Both the position numbers and the translations under genes were made by a program. From Polyangiaceae bacterium (GTDB lineage: Bacteria; Myxococcota_A; Polyangia; Polyangiales; Polyangiaceae), in NCBI GenBank assembly GCA_016715885.1, contig JADJXL010000025.1:1155196-1219195 (forward strand): DNA of 64,000 nucleotides. Reading direction: 5' to 3'. Below, piece after piece: positions 43,039 through 51,503 of the stretch; position 1 is the stretch's first letter; each line of letters starts with the position of its first letter. The notes beneath the pieces were generated by a model. The model worked only from the letters and a program-made list of their open reading frames with translations, was not told where the DNA came from and ran no database searches.

Positions 43039-43326
43039 TCAACCTCCGCTCAACGCTTGCAGAATATGAACCTCGTCGTCAGCAGCGATCGCGTCGGTGA
43101 GCCCCTTGCGGTCGCGAATCATCTGCTTGCCGACGAAAATGTTGACGTGCGTCCGCAGCCTTCCACGCTCGTCACAAATGTAGAAGCCAATGCCGGGAGC
43201 AAGCCTTTCCAAGGCCTGCACGACCTCGCCCACCGTCTTTGCATCGACGGTGATGTCTTGGCCCTCGAGCTGCGGGAAAAACGAGAAGAGGTGGCGAGTC
43301 AGGTGTACGGACGGCATGGCAAACAT
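43039..43326 (-). CDS. MoaD/ThiS-family ubiquitin-like sulfur carrier
   Basis: This 95-residue beta-grasp protein ends in LQALSGG. The C-terminal Gly-Gly is the site that is adenylated and thiocarboxylated in sulfur carriers of molybdopterin or thiamin synthesis. The pattern TVGEVVQALERLAPGIGFYICDERGRLRTHVNIFVGKQMI ... DEVHILQALSGG matches the stand-alone MoaD/ThiS-like group. No E1-like enzyme or molybdopterin genes are nearby. It is the first gene of a two-gene operon with the BNR propeller protein, which suggests that the carrier or conjugate is linked to that protein. This is inference from gene pairing. Confidence 0.9.
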   Translation of the reverse strand: MFAMPSVHLTRHLFSFFPQLEGQDITVDAKTVGEVVQALERLAPGIGFYICDERGRLRTHVNIFVGKQMIRDRKGLTDAIAADDEVHILQALSGG

Positions 43327-43540
43327 GCTCGTTACGCCTAGCTTTGATGCCTGTCAAGCGCGAAATGTTTGTCCGAGCAACTTTCTTTGCGCCCTGCGTT
43401 TGTCGCGCTGCAACCCCCACAGAGGAACCCTTCAACGACCACAACTTGTAACACAAAACCCCTCTGCTCTTTGCTCCGGAAATAAACGTATCGTCGCAAA
43501 CATGTTGACACGTGAGCGCTGCCGCTGTTCAATGCCCGGC

Positions 43541-45244
43541 ATGCGCCCTTCCCTTCGCCATTCGATTCCTCTTTTTGCCCTTTCTGCCGCCGTTTGCGTC
43601 ACATTCGGCTGCTCTTCCGATGATACCGTCACGACCAGCAGCTCGGGCTCGAGCAGCTCGGGCAATGCAGGCGGCACGGCCGGCTCCGGCGGCGACGCCG
43701 GTATGGGCGGCTTTGCTGGCTCCGGGGGCGCCGGCGCAATGGGCGGTTCTGGCGGCAGCGAAACTTCATGCGTACCCGGAAGCATTGCGAATTGTTATGA
43801 CGGCCCGATGGGAACCGAAGGGGTCGGCACTTGCGCTCCAGGAACGAAAGTATGCAATCCGAGCGGCATGGATTATGGTCCTTGCATGGGCGCCATCACG
43901 CCGCAAACCGAAGATTGCACCACGCCCATCGACGAAGATTGCAGCGAAGTGCCCGATTGCGGCGACCATTTGTGGAGCAAGCGTTTTGGCGATGCACTCT
44001 TGCAAAATGCCCAAGGCGCCGCCGTCGATGCCGCAGGCAACGTCTACTTGATAGGATACTTTCAAGGGGACATCGATTTCGGCGGAGGCGTGCTCACGAG
44101 CGCCGGAAGCAATGACATCTACATTGCCAAATTCGATTCCGACGGCAACCACGTATGGAGCAAACGATTCGGTGACGGCAACAATCAACGCGGTCAAGCA
44201 ATCGTCCTCGATTCCGCAGGAAATCTGTACGTATCGGGCTGGTTTGGGGGTACCATCGACCTTGGCGGCGGACCGCTCACGGGCACCGGTGCCGACGACA
44301 GCTTCCTCGCAAAGTTTGCCGCGGATGGCTCGCACATGTGGAGCAAAGCATTCGGAGGCCTCAACAATCAGCGCATCGAAGACATTGCCGTCGACGAGAC
44401 CGATGGCGTCGTCATCGTCGGCGAATTCATAGGCACCATCGATTTGGGCGGTGGGCTCCTATCGAGCGCTGGAGGCGCTGACATTTTCCTCGCCAAATAC
44501 GCGCCAAGCGGCACGTTCGTCTGGGGCAAGCGTTTCGGCAGCGCGGGAGATCAAATTGGATACGCCGCACGCGTGGCGCCGTCGGGCAACGTCATCCTTG
44601 CAGGTGACATCAATGGAAGCACGAACTTCGGCGGCGGCATTCTCGGCAGCGCGGGCGGCACCGACATTTTCGTTGCATCCTTCGATTCGCTCGGCACGCA
44701 TCAATGGAGCAAGCTTTTTGGCGATGCAGCGATGCAGCGCGGCGAAACGATCGCCGTGGACGCTGCGGGTGCGGTTGTCCTATCGGGCTACATCGAAGGA
44801 GCGGTCGATTTCGGTGGCGGCACATTGACGAGCGGCGGACTGCGCGACCATTTCGTCACGAAGCTCGATGCGACGGGCGCGCACGTATGGAGCAAGCGAT
44901 TCGGCGGCACGGGAGACGATGCGACGCAAAACCTGGCGCTCGATTCGGCGGGAAATATTGTATTCACGGGTCATTTCGAAGCTGCGGTCGATTATGGCGG
45001 GGGCACGCTTTCGAGCGCCGGGCTGCGCGACATCGTCGTCGCAAAACTTTCGCCCGCAGGTGAACACGTCTGGAGCAGGCGGTTCGGCGATGCGGATTCG
45101 CAATCGGGTCAAAACGTGGCCACCGATGCGATGGGGCAGGTCTACGTGTTCAGCGACAATCCAGGCACCATCGATTTTGGCGGCGGACCGCTCACGAGCG
45201 ACAGCGGCAGCCTCGATGTATTCATCGCGAAACTGGCGCCGTGA
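43541..45244 (+). CDS. Secreted lipoprotein with seven SBBP-type beta-propeller repeats
   Basis: The protein has 567 residues. The signal peptide ends in CVTFGC (Cys24), followed by a Ser-then-Gly linker and a short Cys-rich segment (PGSIANCYDGPMGTEGVGTC ... CTTPIDEDC). Then come seven repeats starting with HLWSKRFGD-like phrases and containing VDAAGNVYLIGYFQGDIDFGGG and DIYIAKFDSDGNHVW. These are SBBP (seven-bladed beta-propeller) units. Such proteins are common on myxobacterial surfaces; their ligands are mostly unknown. An alternative start lies three codons upstream (43532). The gene is divergent from the moaD-BNR operon, with about 214 bases between. Confidence 0.9.
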   Translation: MRPSLRHSIPLFALSAAVCVTFGCSSDDTVTTSSSGSSSSGNAGGTAGSGGDAGMGGFAGSGGAGAMGGSGGSETSCVPGSIANCYDGPMGTEGVGTCAPGTKVCNPSGMDYGPCMGAITPQTEDCTTPIDEDCSEVPDCGDHLWSKRFGDALLQNAQGAAVDAAGNVYLIGYFQGDIDFGGGVLTSAGSNDIYIAKFDSDGNHVWSKRFGDGNNQRGQAIVLDSAGNLYVSGWFGGTIDLGGGPLTGTGADDSFLAKFAADGSHMWSKAFGGLNNQRIEDIAVDETDGVVIVGEFIGTIDLGGGLLSSAGGADIFLAKYAPSGTFVWGKRFGSAGDQIGYAARVAPSGNVILAGDINGSTNFGGGILGSAGGTDIFVASFDSLGTHQWSKLFGDAAMQRGETIAVDAAGAVVLSGYIEGAVDFGGGTLTSGGLRDHFVTKLDATGAHVWSKRFGGTGDDATQNLALDSAGNIVFTGHFEAAVDYGGGTLSSAGLRDIVVAKLSPAGEHVWSRRFGDADSQSGQNVATDAMGQVYVFSDNPGTIDFGGGPLTSDSGSLDVFIAKLAP

Positions 45245-45362
45245 AAATTGCACCTGCCCGCCGGCTTGACGTTGCGTAACCACGGCCGAGCGCATTGAAG
45301 TGACATCGGCTCATTCTTTGCTCGACCTCAGCCGTCGCGCGAATGCGCCACAGGAGGACACC

Positions 45363-45929
45363 ATGATCAACGTCGGGATCATCATTGGAAGCACGCGTCC
45401 GAACCGTGTAGGCGCATCCGTCGCCAAATGGGTGCACGAAATTGCGCAGCGGCGCAGCGACGCCACGTTCGAACTGGTGGACATCCAGGACTTCAATCTT
45501 CCGCTTCTCGACGAGCCCATTCCCCCGTCGCAAGGCAAGTATTCGAAGGAGCATACGAAACGTTGGGCCGCAAAGATAGCCTCGTTCGACGGCTTCGTAT
45601 TCGTCACGCCCGAATACAATCATGGCACATCGGGCGCCCTGAAGAACGCCATTGATTTCTTGTATGCCGAATGGAACGACAAAGCTGCCGGATTCGTCGG
45701 TTATGGCAGCGCGGGCGGCGTGCGAGCGGTCGAGCACCTTCGGTTGGTCATGGCCGAGGTGCGTGTGGCGACCGTGCGCGCCCAGGTCGCGCTCTCCTTG
45801 TTCACCGATTTCGAACATTTTTCCACCTTCAAACCGGCCGCGCATCACGAAAAGACAATGGGGCAGGTATTCGACCAAGTGATCGCTTGGAGCGGGGCGC
45901 TGAAGCCATTGCGCGAGAAGCGCGGGTGA
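45363..45929 (+). CDS. NADPH-dependent FMN reductase (NAD(P)H:quinone/azoreductase type)
   Basis: This 188-residue flavodoxin-like enzyme has the flavin-binding start IIIGSTRPNRVGASVAKWV and the FMN-contact motif FVTPEYNHGTSGALKNAIDFL, hallmarks of the NADPH-dependent FMN reductase family. It should reduce FMN, quinones or azo compounds with NAD(P)H in the cytoplasm. The ATG at 45363 follows a good ribosome binding site (AGGAGGACACC). It is a single-gene unit, with a convergent DUF2267 gene downstream. Confidence 0.93.
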   Translation: MINVGIIIGSTRPNRVGASVAKWVHEIAQRRSDATFELVDIQDFNLPLLDEPIPPSQGKYSKEHTKRWAAKIASFDGFVFVTPEYNHGTSGALKNAIDFLYAEWNDKAAGFVGYGSAGGVRAVEHLRLVMAEVRVATVRAQVALSLFTDFEHFSTFKPAAHHEKTMGQVFDQVIAWSGALKPLREKRG

Positions 45930-46064
45930 TTGCTCCGAACCGAATACGCGTAGTGAATTGGAATCAAGGTCGAAGGTCGTCTTTCTCGGCGCTCGCGAGG
46001 GGGCCCCATTGTTCGAGCCCGCGTAGCGGGCGAGTTTGGGGAACGCGAGTGCCGAGCAATATGA

Positions 46065-46107
46065 CCTTCGGCCGCGCTTACCCCTTCGGCCGCGCTTACC
46101 CCTTCGC
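46065..46107. repeat. Short tandem repeat
   Basis: An 18-base unit (CCTTCGGCCGCGCTTACC) occurs twice in direct repeat at 46065-46082 and 46083-46100, with a partial third copy. It runs into the last codons of the 46096-46800 gene. A small slippage-type repeat. Confidence 0.7.
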
Positions 46108-46800
46108 CGTCCGCTCTCCCGCCTCCGCAATGGGCCGCGCTGGGCCCGGACGGCCTTCCGCGAGCGTCTCGTGCTCGCGCTCCTGCGTGAGCCCCTCAGT
46201 CGACGACAGCTTCGTATCGCCATGCGGATTGTCCGAACGAACCACCGAATGCGTATGTGCACGCTCGGGCGTGGCCTCGCTCAGCGGATGCCGACTTCCC
46301 GGACGGCCCGTCGCAAGCGTATGCCCGCCGCCCGGCGCAACCGTAGGCGGCCTGTGGATATGCGCAGGCGGCTCGTCAGGCGCGGGCATGGGGCTGAGCA
46401 GCTCGCCAAGCTCGGGGCCAAGGTGCCGAGCGAGCCGAATCCGCGTCTCTTCTGGCAATAAATCGGACAGGACCTGTAAAACGATGACGGTGTGCTCGGT
46501 GGCGAGCGCAAGCGGCACTATTTCGAGCGCAGCGACACGCTGAAACATGGCATCCCGCCCAGGCTCGGCCGCGACGGCGCTCGTCACGACCAGCGGCACG
46601 AACGAGCTTGGCAGCGCCGCAGCGAGCGCCTGCGCCTCATCGGGAACGAGAAACCCGGCGAGCGCCGTAATGACGGCACGGGCGGCCCGAAGCGCAACGT
46701 CGTCGCTTTCGAAAGCCCCCCGCCGAGCGACCCGATCCATGAAAGGTTCGTACTCCATGGTCACGCTGCATGCGAGCGGCGTGCCGTGATGCTGATTCAT
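46096..46800 (-). CDS. DUF2267 family protein with disordered tail
   Basis: The protein has 234 residues. Residues about 15-140 match DUF2267: YEPFMDRVARRGAFESDDVALRAARAVITALAGFLVPDEAQALAAALPSSF, then QVLSDLLPEETRIRLARHLGPELGELL. These are small helical proteins, several of which are linked to stress responses, with no settled biochemical role. The C-terminal 90 residues are His/Pro/Thr-rich and likely disordered. An alternative start 14 codons later (46758) would begin exactly at the domain. It lies 43 bases downstream of the PAS-STAS gene on the same strand and may be the third gene of the sigma-factor unit. Confidence 0.85.
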   Translation of the reverse strand: MNQHHGTPLACSVTMEYEPFMDRVARRGAFESDDVALRAARAVITALAGFLVPDEAQALAAALPSSFVPLVVTSAVAAEPGRDAMFQRVAALEIVPLALATEHTVIVLQVLSDLLPEETRIRLARHLGPELGELLSPMPAPDEPPAHIHRPPTVAPGGGHTLATGRPGSRHPLSEATPERAHTHSVVRSDNPHGDTKLSSTEGLTQEREHETLAEGRPGPARPIAEAGERTAKG

Positions 46801-46843
46801 TCATCTAAAAGCACGTCATGCGGCCGGTCCGCGCCGACACGGC

Positions 46844-47761
46844 TCACCGCCCAAGCGCGTAGGCAATTCCGCTGCGCAAGGTGGCTCGAGTGACGATGCC
46901 GGCGAGATCCGCGCCCAGATCGACCAGCGTGCGAGCGACTTCGGGCCGAATTCCCGTGACGACCACCCGTGCACCGAGCAGCCCTACGGCACGTGCAGCC
47001 ATCACGAGCGCTCCGGCGACGTGAGAATCGACGGTGCGTACCCCCGTGATATCCAGAATGGCCGTATGCACGCTTTGTTGATTGACGCCATCGAGTAGCG
47101 CCGTCACGATGAGATCGGCGCGCTTGGAATCGATCGCTCCAATCAAAGGCATCGCCACCACACCTTGCGCAATGGGCACGAGCGGCGTCGACAATTCGCG
47201 CAGCGCCTCGTCTTGCGCCGCAATCACCTGCTCGCGCATCAACAACCGCTCGGCTTCCTCGCGCTTGTGCTCCGTCACGTCCGTGGCAATTCCGCACACG
47301 CCCAAAGCAGCTCCATCGAGACCCATGATGGGAAACTTGATCGTCACATAATGGCGAAGCTCGCCATGAAACGGCACCGATTCCTCGAATTGAATCGGCT
47401 CACCGCGAGCAAGCGCCTCGTCGTCCTTCACTTTCATTGCCTGAACCGCCTCTGGCGGAAAGAATTCGCTATCGTAATGCCCCAATAGCTCGGCGCGCGT
47501 CTTGGCATAAAGCGTTTCTGCTCGGCGGTTGACGAGCAAATAACGGCCATCGACCGCTTTGACGAAGATGACGCTCGGCGATTTGTCTATCACGGCGTGG
47601 AGCAAGTGCGTGCGTTCAGCCAATGAGCGCACGCCATCACCATCCGCACATGACACGCATGTCGCTTCGAGCTCCGCAATTCGCCGGCGAAGTGCCTCGT
47701 TTTCACGACGAAGCGCCTCGGCGTCGAGAGCGTCATGGTTCAACTTTGATGTATCCGTCAT
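46844..47761 (-). CDS. PAS-STAS regulator (RsbR-like)
   Basis: The protein has 305 residues. A short coiled coil at about 15-40 (EALRRENEALRRRIAELEA) is followed by a PAS domain (VIDKSPSVIFVKAVDGRYLLVNRRAETLYAKTRAELLG ... GIATDVTEHKREE), then a STAS domain (LSTPLVPIAQGVVAMPLIGAIDSKRADLIVTALLDGV ... AILDITGVRTVDSHVAGALVMAARAVGLLGARVVVTGI). This is the layout of RsbR-type stressosome or anti-sigma-antagonist proteins that link sensing to sigma-factor control. An alternative TTG start overlaps the sigma-gene stop; the 47761 ATG begins the conserved sequence. It is 71 bases downstream of a sigma factor gene and may regulate it through an anti-sigma factor that is not in view. Confidence 0.88.
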   Translation of the reverse strand: MTDTSKLNHDALDAEALRRENEALRRRIAELEATCVSCADGDGVRSLAERTHLLHAVIDKSPSVIFVKAVDGRYLLVNRRAETLYAKTRAELLGHYDSEFFPPEAVQAMKVKDDEALARGEPIQFEESVPFHGELRHYVTIKFPIMGLDGAALGVCGIATDVTEHKREEAERLLMREQVIAAQDEALRELSTPLVPIAQGVVAMPLIGAIDSKRADLIVTALLDGVNQQSVHTAILDITGVRTVDSHVAGALVMAARAVGLLGARVVVTGIRPEVARTLVDLGADLAGIVTRATLRSGIAYALGR

Positions 47762-47832
47762 GTCACCCGCCGGAAGTTCATTGCCCACCACTTTCCGTAA
47801 AGCTGTGACATAAGCTGATATTGCGCACGCCG

Positions 47833-48615
47833 TCAAGGGGTTGGCACGTGGGGATCCTGCTCGCGAGGGTCGAGCAGGGCATCCGAAATGGAGGGCGACG
47901 GCCGTAGCGACTCGAGCCGGTGCGCTTTCAGCTTGGAGGAATCGGTCCGCGGGCGCATACCGTCATCAGTCGATCCATTGGACGATGGTTCGTACAAGCG
48001 ACGGGCGCGACGTTGCCAAGCGCGGGGAGCATGCGTGGTGCAATCGATGGGGATGTGCAGTCCGAAGATCTCGTTCAATCTCGTTCCATTGATCAGGTAG
48101 GGACTCAGCTCCTCCGCAAGAATGTCTCGGGCATCTTGCATGCGCTTTCGCGCTGCCTCCGGGGACACGCCGAGTTTTTCGGCAATGACCTCGTACGATG
48201 CGTCTTCTAGAAGGCGGAGCCTTACGACGGCGAGCAGGCGTGGTGGCAACCGTTCGATTGCTTCTCGAAGATGCTCGCCCAGCTCGCGCCGCAGCTCCTC
48301 CGATTCGGGCGATTCGCAATACGCACTTCGTTGGTCGACGTCGATGCCGAAGCGATCGATGGCCCGATGGTCCGATGCTCGTTCTCGATGGATGTCGATG
48401 CAGGCATTTCTGGCCAATCGAGTCAGCCAGGCGCCGTAATTCGATATCGGTAAATGACTGGATGCCAATTCTTCGACGGCGTTGAGCGCCACTTGGGCGA
48501 CCGCATCGCTCGCAGCGTCGCGATCGCCGCCCATCCACCGAAGACACAAACGATACAAGCGCTCTTTGTGTTCGCTCCAGACAACTGAAAACGTAGCTCG
48601 ATCTGTCTCCCCCAT
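47833..48615 (-). CDS. RNA polymerase sigma factor (sigma-70/ECF-like)
   Basis: The protein has 260 residues. The region 2 pattern is FSVVWSEHKERLYRLCLRWMGGDRDAASDAVAQVALNAVEE ... ISNYGAWLTRLARNACIDIHRER, and region 4 is LREAIERLPPRLLAVVRLRLLEDASYEVIAEKLGVSPEAARKRMQDARDIL, with a helix-turn-helix in the SYEVIAEKLGVSPEAARKR part. A tail of about 75 residues after region 4 (ending in a Pro/Ser/Arg-rich stretch) is longer than in plain ECF sigma factors and may be regulatory. The 48615 ATG is preferred; longer forms with 19 or 34 extra residues are open. The gene precedes the PAS-STAS gene on the same strand. Its promoter region carries a repeated TCGATTC dyad. Confidence 0.9.
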   Translation of the reverse strand: MGETDRATFSVVWSEHKERLYRLCLRWMGGDRDAASDAVAQVALNAVEELASSHLPISNYGAWLTRLARNACIDIHRERASDHRAIDRFGIDVDQRSAYCESPESEELRRELGEHLREAIERLPPRLLAVVRLRLLEDASYEVIAEKLGVSPEAARKRMQDARDILAEELSPYLINGTRLNEIFGLHIPIDCTTHAPRAWQRRARRLYEPSSNGSTDDGMRPRTDSSKLKAHRLESLRPSPSISDALLDPREQDPHVPTP

Positions 48616-49089
48616 GGCAGCCCCCGCGTGCGCTTTGCATGACGCCTCATGGCCTTCGATTGGGCGCTTCATGCAAAGCCCTGCACGCACACGAGACTTC
48701 GCCCAAATGCTGCCCATTCGTCAACGTCGATTCGTGAATCGACATCGAATGATCGATTTCGGCCGATTGAATGAATGTAGCGACATGTCAATGTCGATTC
48801 ATTCGTCGACATCCATTGGATTCGCAATGTTCATGGCGCAAAAATGGTTTGCCGCAGCGAATTCCCGACAGGAAATCCATGATGGGTATAGGATTGTCCC
48901 CGTATTTACGTTCCAGACAGGTCCAATTGCAATCGGAATGCTACTTTTCTGCACCATTTTCGGGTTTTGCATGCATTGCCAAAAAATTGCTCACGTGTGC
49001 AGCTCGAGCCCGTCATCATTGCAGCTCCAGACGATTGATGTCGCGAATGGCGCGGCATGGGGACCTGGAGCGTTACAAGGAGAATCATC
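48616..49089. promoter_or_regulatory. Intergenic region between sigma factor and small protein, with dyad
   Basis: 474 bases separate two divergent genes, and no gene was recognised in them. At 48726-48743 GTCGATTC and GAATCGAC form a perfect 8-bp inverted repeat with a 2-nt centre. A related GTCGATTCATTCGTCGAC lies 50 bases further on. These sit upstream of the sigma gene and may be an operator or an autoregulatory element. On the other side AAGGAG at about 49077 is the ribosome binding site of the 49090 gene. Confidence 0.5.
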
Positions 49090-49425
49090 ATGGGTATGCC
49101 GAAAATCGAAAACAACGATCCGAAGTATCTCGATCCTTGCAATGCAGCAGCCTGGGTCGTCTTTTCGGTCGCCCTCGAGGAGCTCGGCTTGGCTCACATC
49201 ATCAATGCGGAAGGGGAGAAGATTCAAAAGGTCGTGGGCGATGTCACCAAGCCGCTGGACGCCACCGAATTCAACTGGCTCGTCAGCGTCAATGAATCGG
49301 TCCGGGGAACACTGGAAACGATCATTTGCAAGGAGATCGTGCTCAACCTGAAGTTGTGCCAAGCGCTCCACTTCTTGGACGACCATTATACGGCCCAGTC
49401 CCAGCAGCCGCCCGCCTACCCGTGA
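49090..49425 (+). CDS. Small protein of unknown function
   Basis: The protein has 111 residues from an ATG preceded by AAGGAG. Sequence highlights are DPKYLDPCNAAAWVVFSVALEELG, GEKIQKVVGDVTKPLDATEFNWLVSVNES, and a C-terminal Pro/Gln end. It is predicted to be mainly helical and cytoplasmic, with no signal peptide or TM span. No family was recognised. A second ATG two codons later is also possible. Coding status rests on the ribosome binding site, clean frame and globular composition. Confidence 0.7.
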   Translation: MGMPKIENNDPKYLDPCNAAAWVVFSVALEELGLAHIINAEGEKIQKVVGDVTKPLDATEFNWLVSVNESVRGTLETIICKEIVLNLKLCQALHFLDDHYTAQSQQPPAYP

Positions 49426-49643
49426 TCGACGGGTAATGCGAGGTTCAATCGCACTGCGCCGCATCGGCATGTAAAGCAGCGCTGAACCTTCCCATCCCAC
49501 GCCTTCGAAGTTGCGCCGGCGCGCTTCGTCCTCCCCGACGCGCGCCGGCGCACTTCGAGCCTATCAATCCCAATATAACCGAGCTCCGCCGCAGGTGTGT
49601 GCGGTGCCCATGCACTTACTCCAAACCAAAAGGGGATTCCGTT
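49426..49643. other. Short intergenic region
   Basis: About 218 bases between two small plus-strand genes. A partly inverted G+C-rich pair (TGCGCCGGCGCGCTTCG / CGCGCCGGCGCACTTCG around 49513 and 49540) forms a repeat that could fold as a stem and terminate the upstream transcript. No gene was seen. Confidence 0.4.
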
Positions 49644-49913
49644 ATGGTCTCGCCAGAACCCGGACAACGCACGCTCGATCAAATCCGCATCGAACGCTTC
49701 GATGCGATTGCCCGAGAAGAAATGGCTCTCGCTCGCATCATCGAGACCGAAAAATCATTGCTGCAAAAATTGGCCACGGCAGGCACGTCAGCGGACGACC
49801 TCATCAAGGTCAAACGCGAAGCGTCGCGCCTCTTGCGCATCGTCATGATCTTCCAAATCCTCCTGGAGCTCAAATTGGAAGACGTCAAAGACCTCGGCGA
49901 TGACGATGGGTGA
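49644..49913 (+). CDS. Small helical protein of unknown function
   Basis: The protein has 89 residues from an ATG preceded by AAGGGG. After MVSPEPGQRTLDQIRIERFD it is almost entirely helical (AREEMALARIIETEKSLLQKLATAGTSADDLIKVKREASRLLRIVMIFQILLELKLEDVK) with a likely coiled coil, and it ends in an acidic GDDDG. No family was recognised. It is convergent with the citrate-synthase-like regulator gene, whose end overlaps it by 29 bases. Confidence 0.68.
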   Translation: MVSPEPGQRTLDQIRIERFDAIAREEMALARIIETEKSLLQKLATAGTSADDLIKVKREASRLLRIVMIFQILLELKLEDVKDLGDDDG

Positions 49914-51213
49914 CATCGGACCGCTCCTGCGAAGTCAGCTCCCCATTCCCTGCCGAATCCCATTGCTCGAAAACATGAGCAATGAATCCCGCCATGCGAC
50001 CCAATGCAACGAGCATCGACGTCGAACCGAAAGGCAAATCCAATGCCGCGGCGAGTGCCACCATTCCAACTTCGAGCGTCGGCGCGCCTTGGTCACGCGC
50101 AGCCTCGATGAGCGCCATCACATTGCGCACACGTCGTTCATCCTGTGCGAGCGCCGCTGCCTGCTCGAGAAGCAACGGCACCCGAGGGTCGCCCGCCGGA
50201 TACCATGGATGACCAAATCCCGGAATCGAATGCCCACGCTCCATACTCGCTGCCACATAACGACGCACCGCGGAAGGAGATACCAGATCGCACACGATGT
50301 GCTCCAGTTGCATACAGATACTCTCGTACTCGAAGCCGGCCATTGCATCGAGCCCCGACGAAACGCACGCATACAAATCGCCGCCCGCCGCTGCCATCAT
50401 GCGCACCGCGATCGCCAACGCGTCGAGCCCATGGTCAGCGGATAACACGAGCGCTTGATTGATGGCATGCGCCCGTCGCGCAGGTTCCACCTGGACAGCA
50501 GGCGATTCCCATGCGCTTGAAAGGCGCGCTGCAATGCCGCGAGCCGTCATTGGTGGCGTGACGATTGACGCATCGCCACATATTCGAGGCAGCTCGGCGC
50601 TCAGCAAAAGCAGCTCCCGCGCTTCGCGCATCTCATTCCGCGGAGCGCTCGGCATTCGCGCACGACGCCGCGCCGAGAGCACCGTGACACCCAGACGGAT
50701 GGCAACGAGCGGCTGCAAATCCTGCACGCCGACGTGCACGACCGCGCGCTTTGCAAGCTCCGCAGCAAGCTCGAGATCGCGCAGATGATCGCTCGAAATG
50801 GGACGCTTCGACCAGTCGGGGCATTTTTCGGTCAGCTCACCAGTCCACAAAAGCTCCGCAACGGACTCGAAAGGGACACCCGCGCGAGCGAGCGTCGCGG
50901 CCGAATGACCTCGATAAATGGGACCGCCTGCATCGATTCGGGTCACCTGCGTCTCGCAGGGTGGAGCGCTCATCGTCGCGTGCCCTACATGCGCACTGCT
51001 CCGCGACTTCAGCCGTTCCAGATCTTCACGGACATAGAGCCGACCGCGGCCGCTGGCGCTGGGGAGACTTCGCACCCATCCGCGACTGACGTAGGTGTAA
51101 AGCGTCGGGCGTTTGACGTCCAGATATTCAATGGCCTCGCTTGCAGTCAGTAGATCATTCTTTTGTCGCACTGGCGCTCCTGCGGGCGCCACCGTTTTCT
51201 CCCGGTCGCGCAT
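49885..51213 (-). CDS. Helix-turn-helix protein fused to a citrate-synthase-like domain
   Basis: The protein has 442 residues. An N-terminal MerR/excisionase-type DNA-binding domain (about 15-65: LLTASEAIEYLDVKRPTLYTYVSRGWVRSL ... RLYVREDLERLKSR) is followed by a citrate synthase fold (about 100-440: GPIYRGHSAATLARAGVPFESVAELLWTGEL, LVLSADHGLDALAIAVRMMAAAGGDLYACV, and GHSIPGFGHPWYPAGDPRVPLLLE). The late His of the GFGHPWYPAGDPR motif is present, but the classical GPLHGGA motif is replaced by GLDAMAGFEYE, so catalysis is doubtful. The protein is probably a DNA-binding sensor of acyl-CoA or an organic acid. An inverted repeat at 51295-51327 upstream may be its own operator. Confidence 0.85.
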   Translation of the reverse strand: MRDREKTVAPAGAPVRQKNDLLTASEAIEYLDVKRPTLYTYVSRGWVRSLPSASGRGRLYVREDLERLKSRSSAHVGHATMSAPPCETQVTRIDAGGPIYRGHSAATLARAGVPFESVAELLWTGELTEKCPDWSKRPISSDHLRDLELAAELAKRAVVHVGVQDLQPLVAIRLGVTVLSARRRARMPSAPRNEMREARELLLLSAELPRICGDASIVTPPMTARGIAARLSSAWESPAVQVEPARRAHAINQALVLSADHGLDALAIAVRMMAAAGGDLYACVSSGLDAMAGFEYESICMQLEHIVCDLVSPSAVRRYVAASMERGHSIPGFGHPWYPAGDPRVPLLLEQAAALAQDERRVRNVMALIEAARDQGAPTLEVGMVALAAALDLPFGSTSMLVALGRMAGFIAHVFEQWDSAGNGELTSQERSDVTHRHRRGL

Positions 51214-51503
51214 GCCGTCGTCATAGCCATCCGGATCCAATGCGAAACGCTTTCCAGCCACGGCACGACGTCCTGGGGTGTGCACGACGCATATCGTATC
51301 ACGTCGAAATGCGTGTATGCTGATACGCAGGGACAAGCAATGTCATGTCCTGTTTTCATTTGAAAGTTCGTTACGCAATGCGCTGTCATGTTGCGTAATG
51401 ATGACCGCTGGAACTTCCGCCTCCCCCCTGTCCGCGCAGCGAAGCGGAGTTGGAGAGGAGGGTCGGGGGGGTGAGGCGTGAGGTGCGGGGTAACGCTCGC
51501 GAT
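51214..51503. promoter_or_regulatory. Promoter region of the citrate-synthase-like regulator, with inverted repeat
   Basis: The region is 290 bases long. CGTATCA at 51295-51301 and TGATACG at 51321-51327 form an inverted repeat with a 19-base spacer upstream of the regulator gene, a plausible autoregulatory site. At about 51421-51480 there is a CCCCCC ... GGGGGG dyad with GCGCAGCGAAGCG, resembling a dispersed repeat that follows the kinase gene on its downstream side. No gene was recognised. Confidence 0.45.

Noticed and set aside
49885..51213. Housekeeping citrate synthase
   Set aside because: N-terminal DNA-binding domain and loss of the GPLHGGA motif argue against it.
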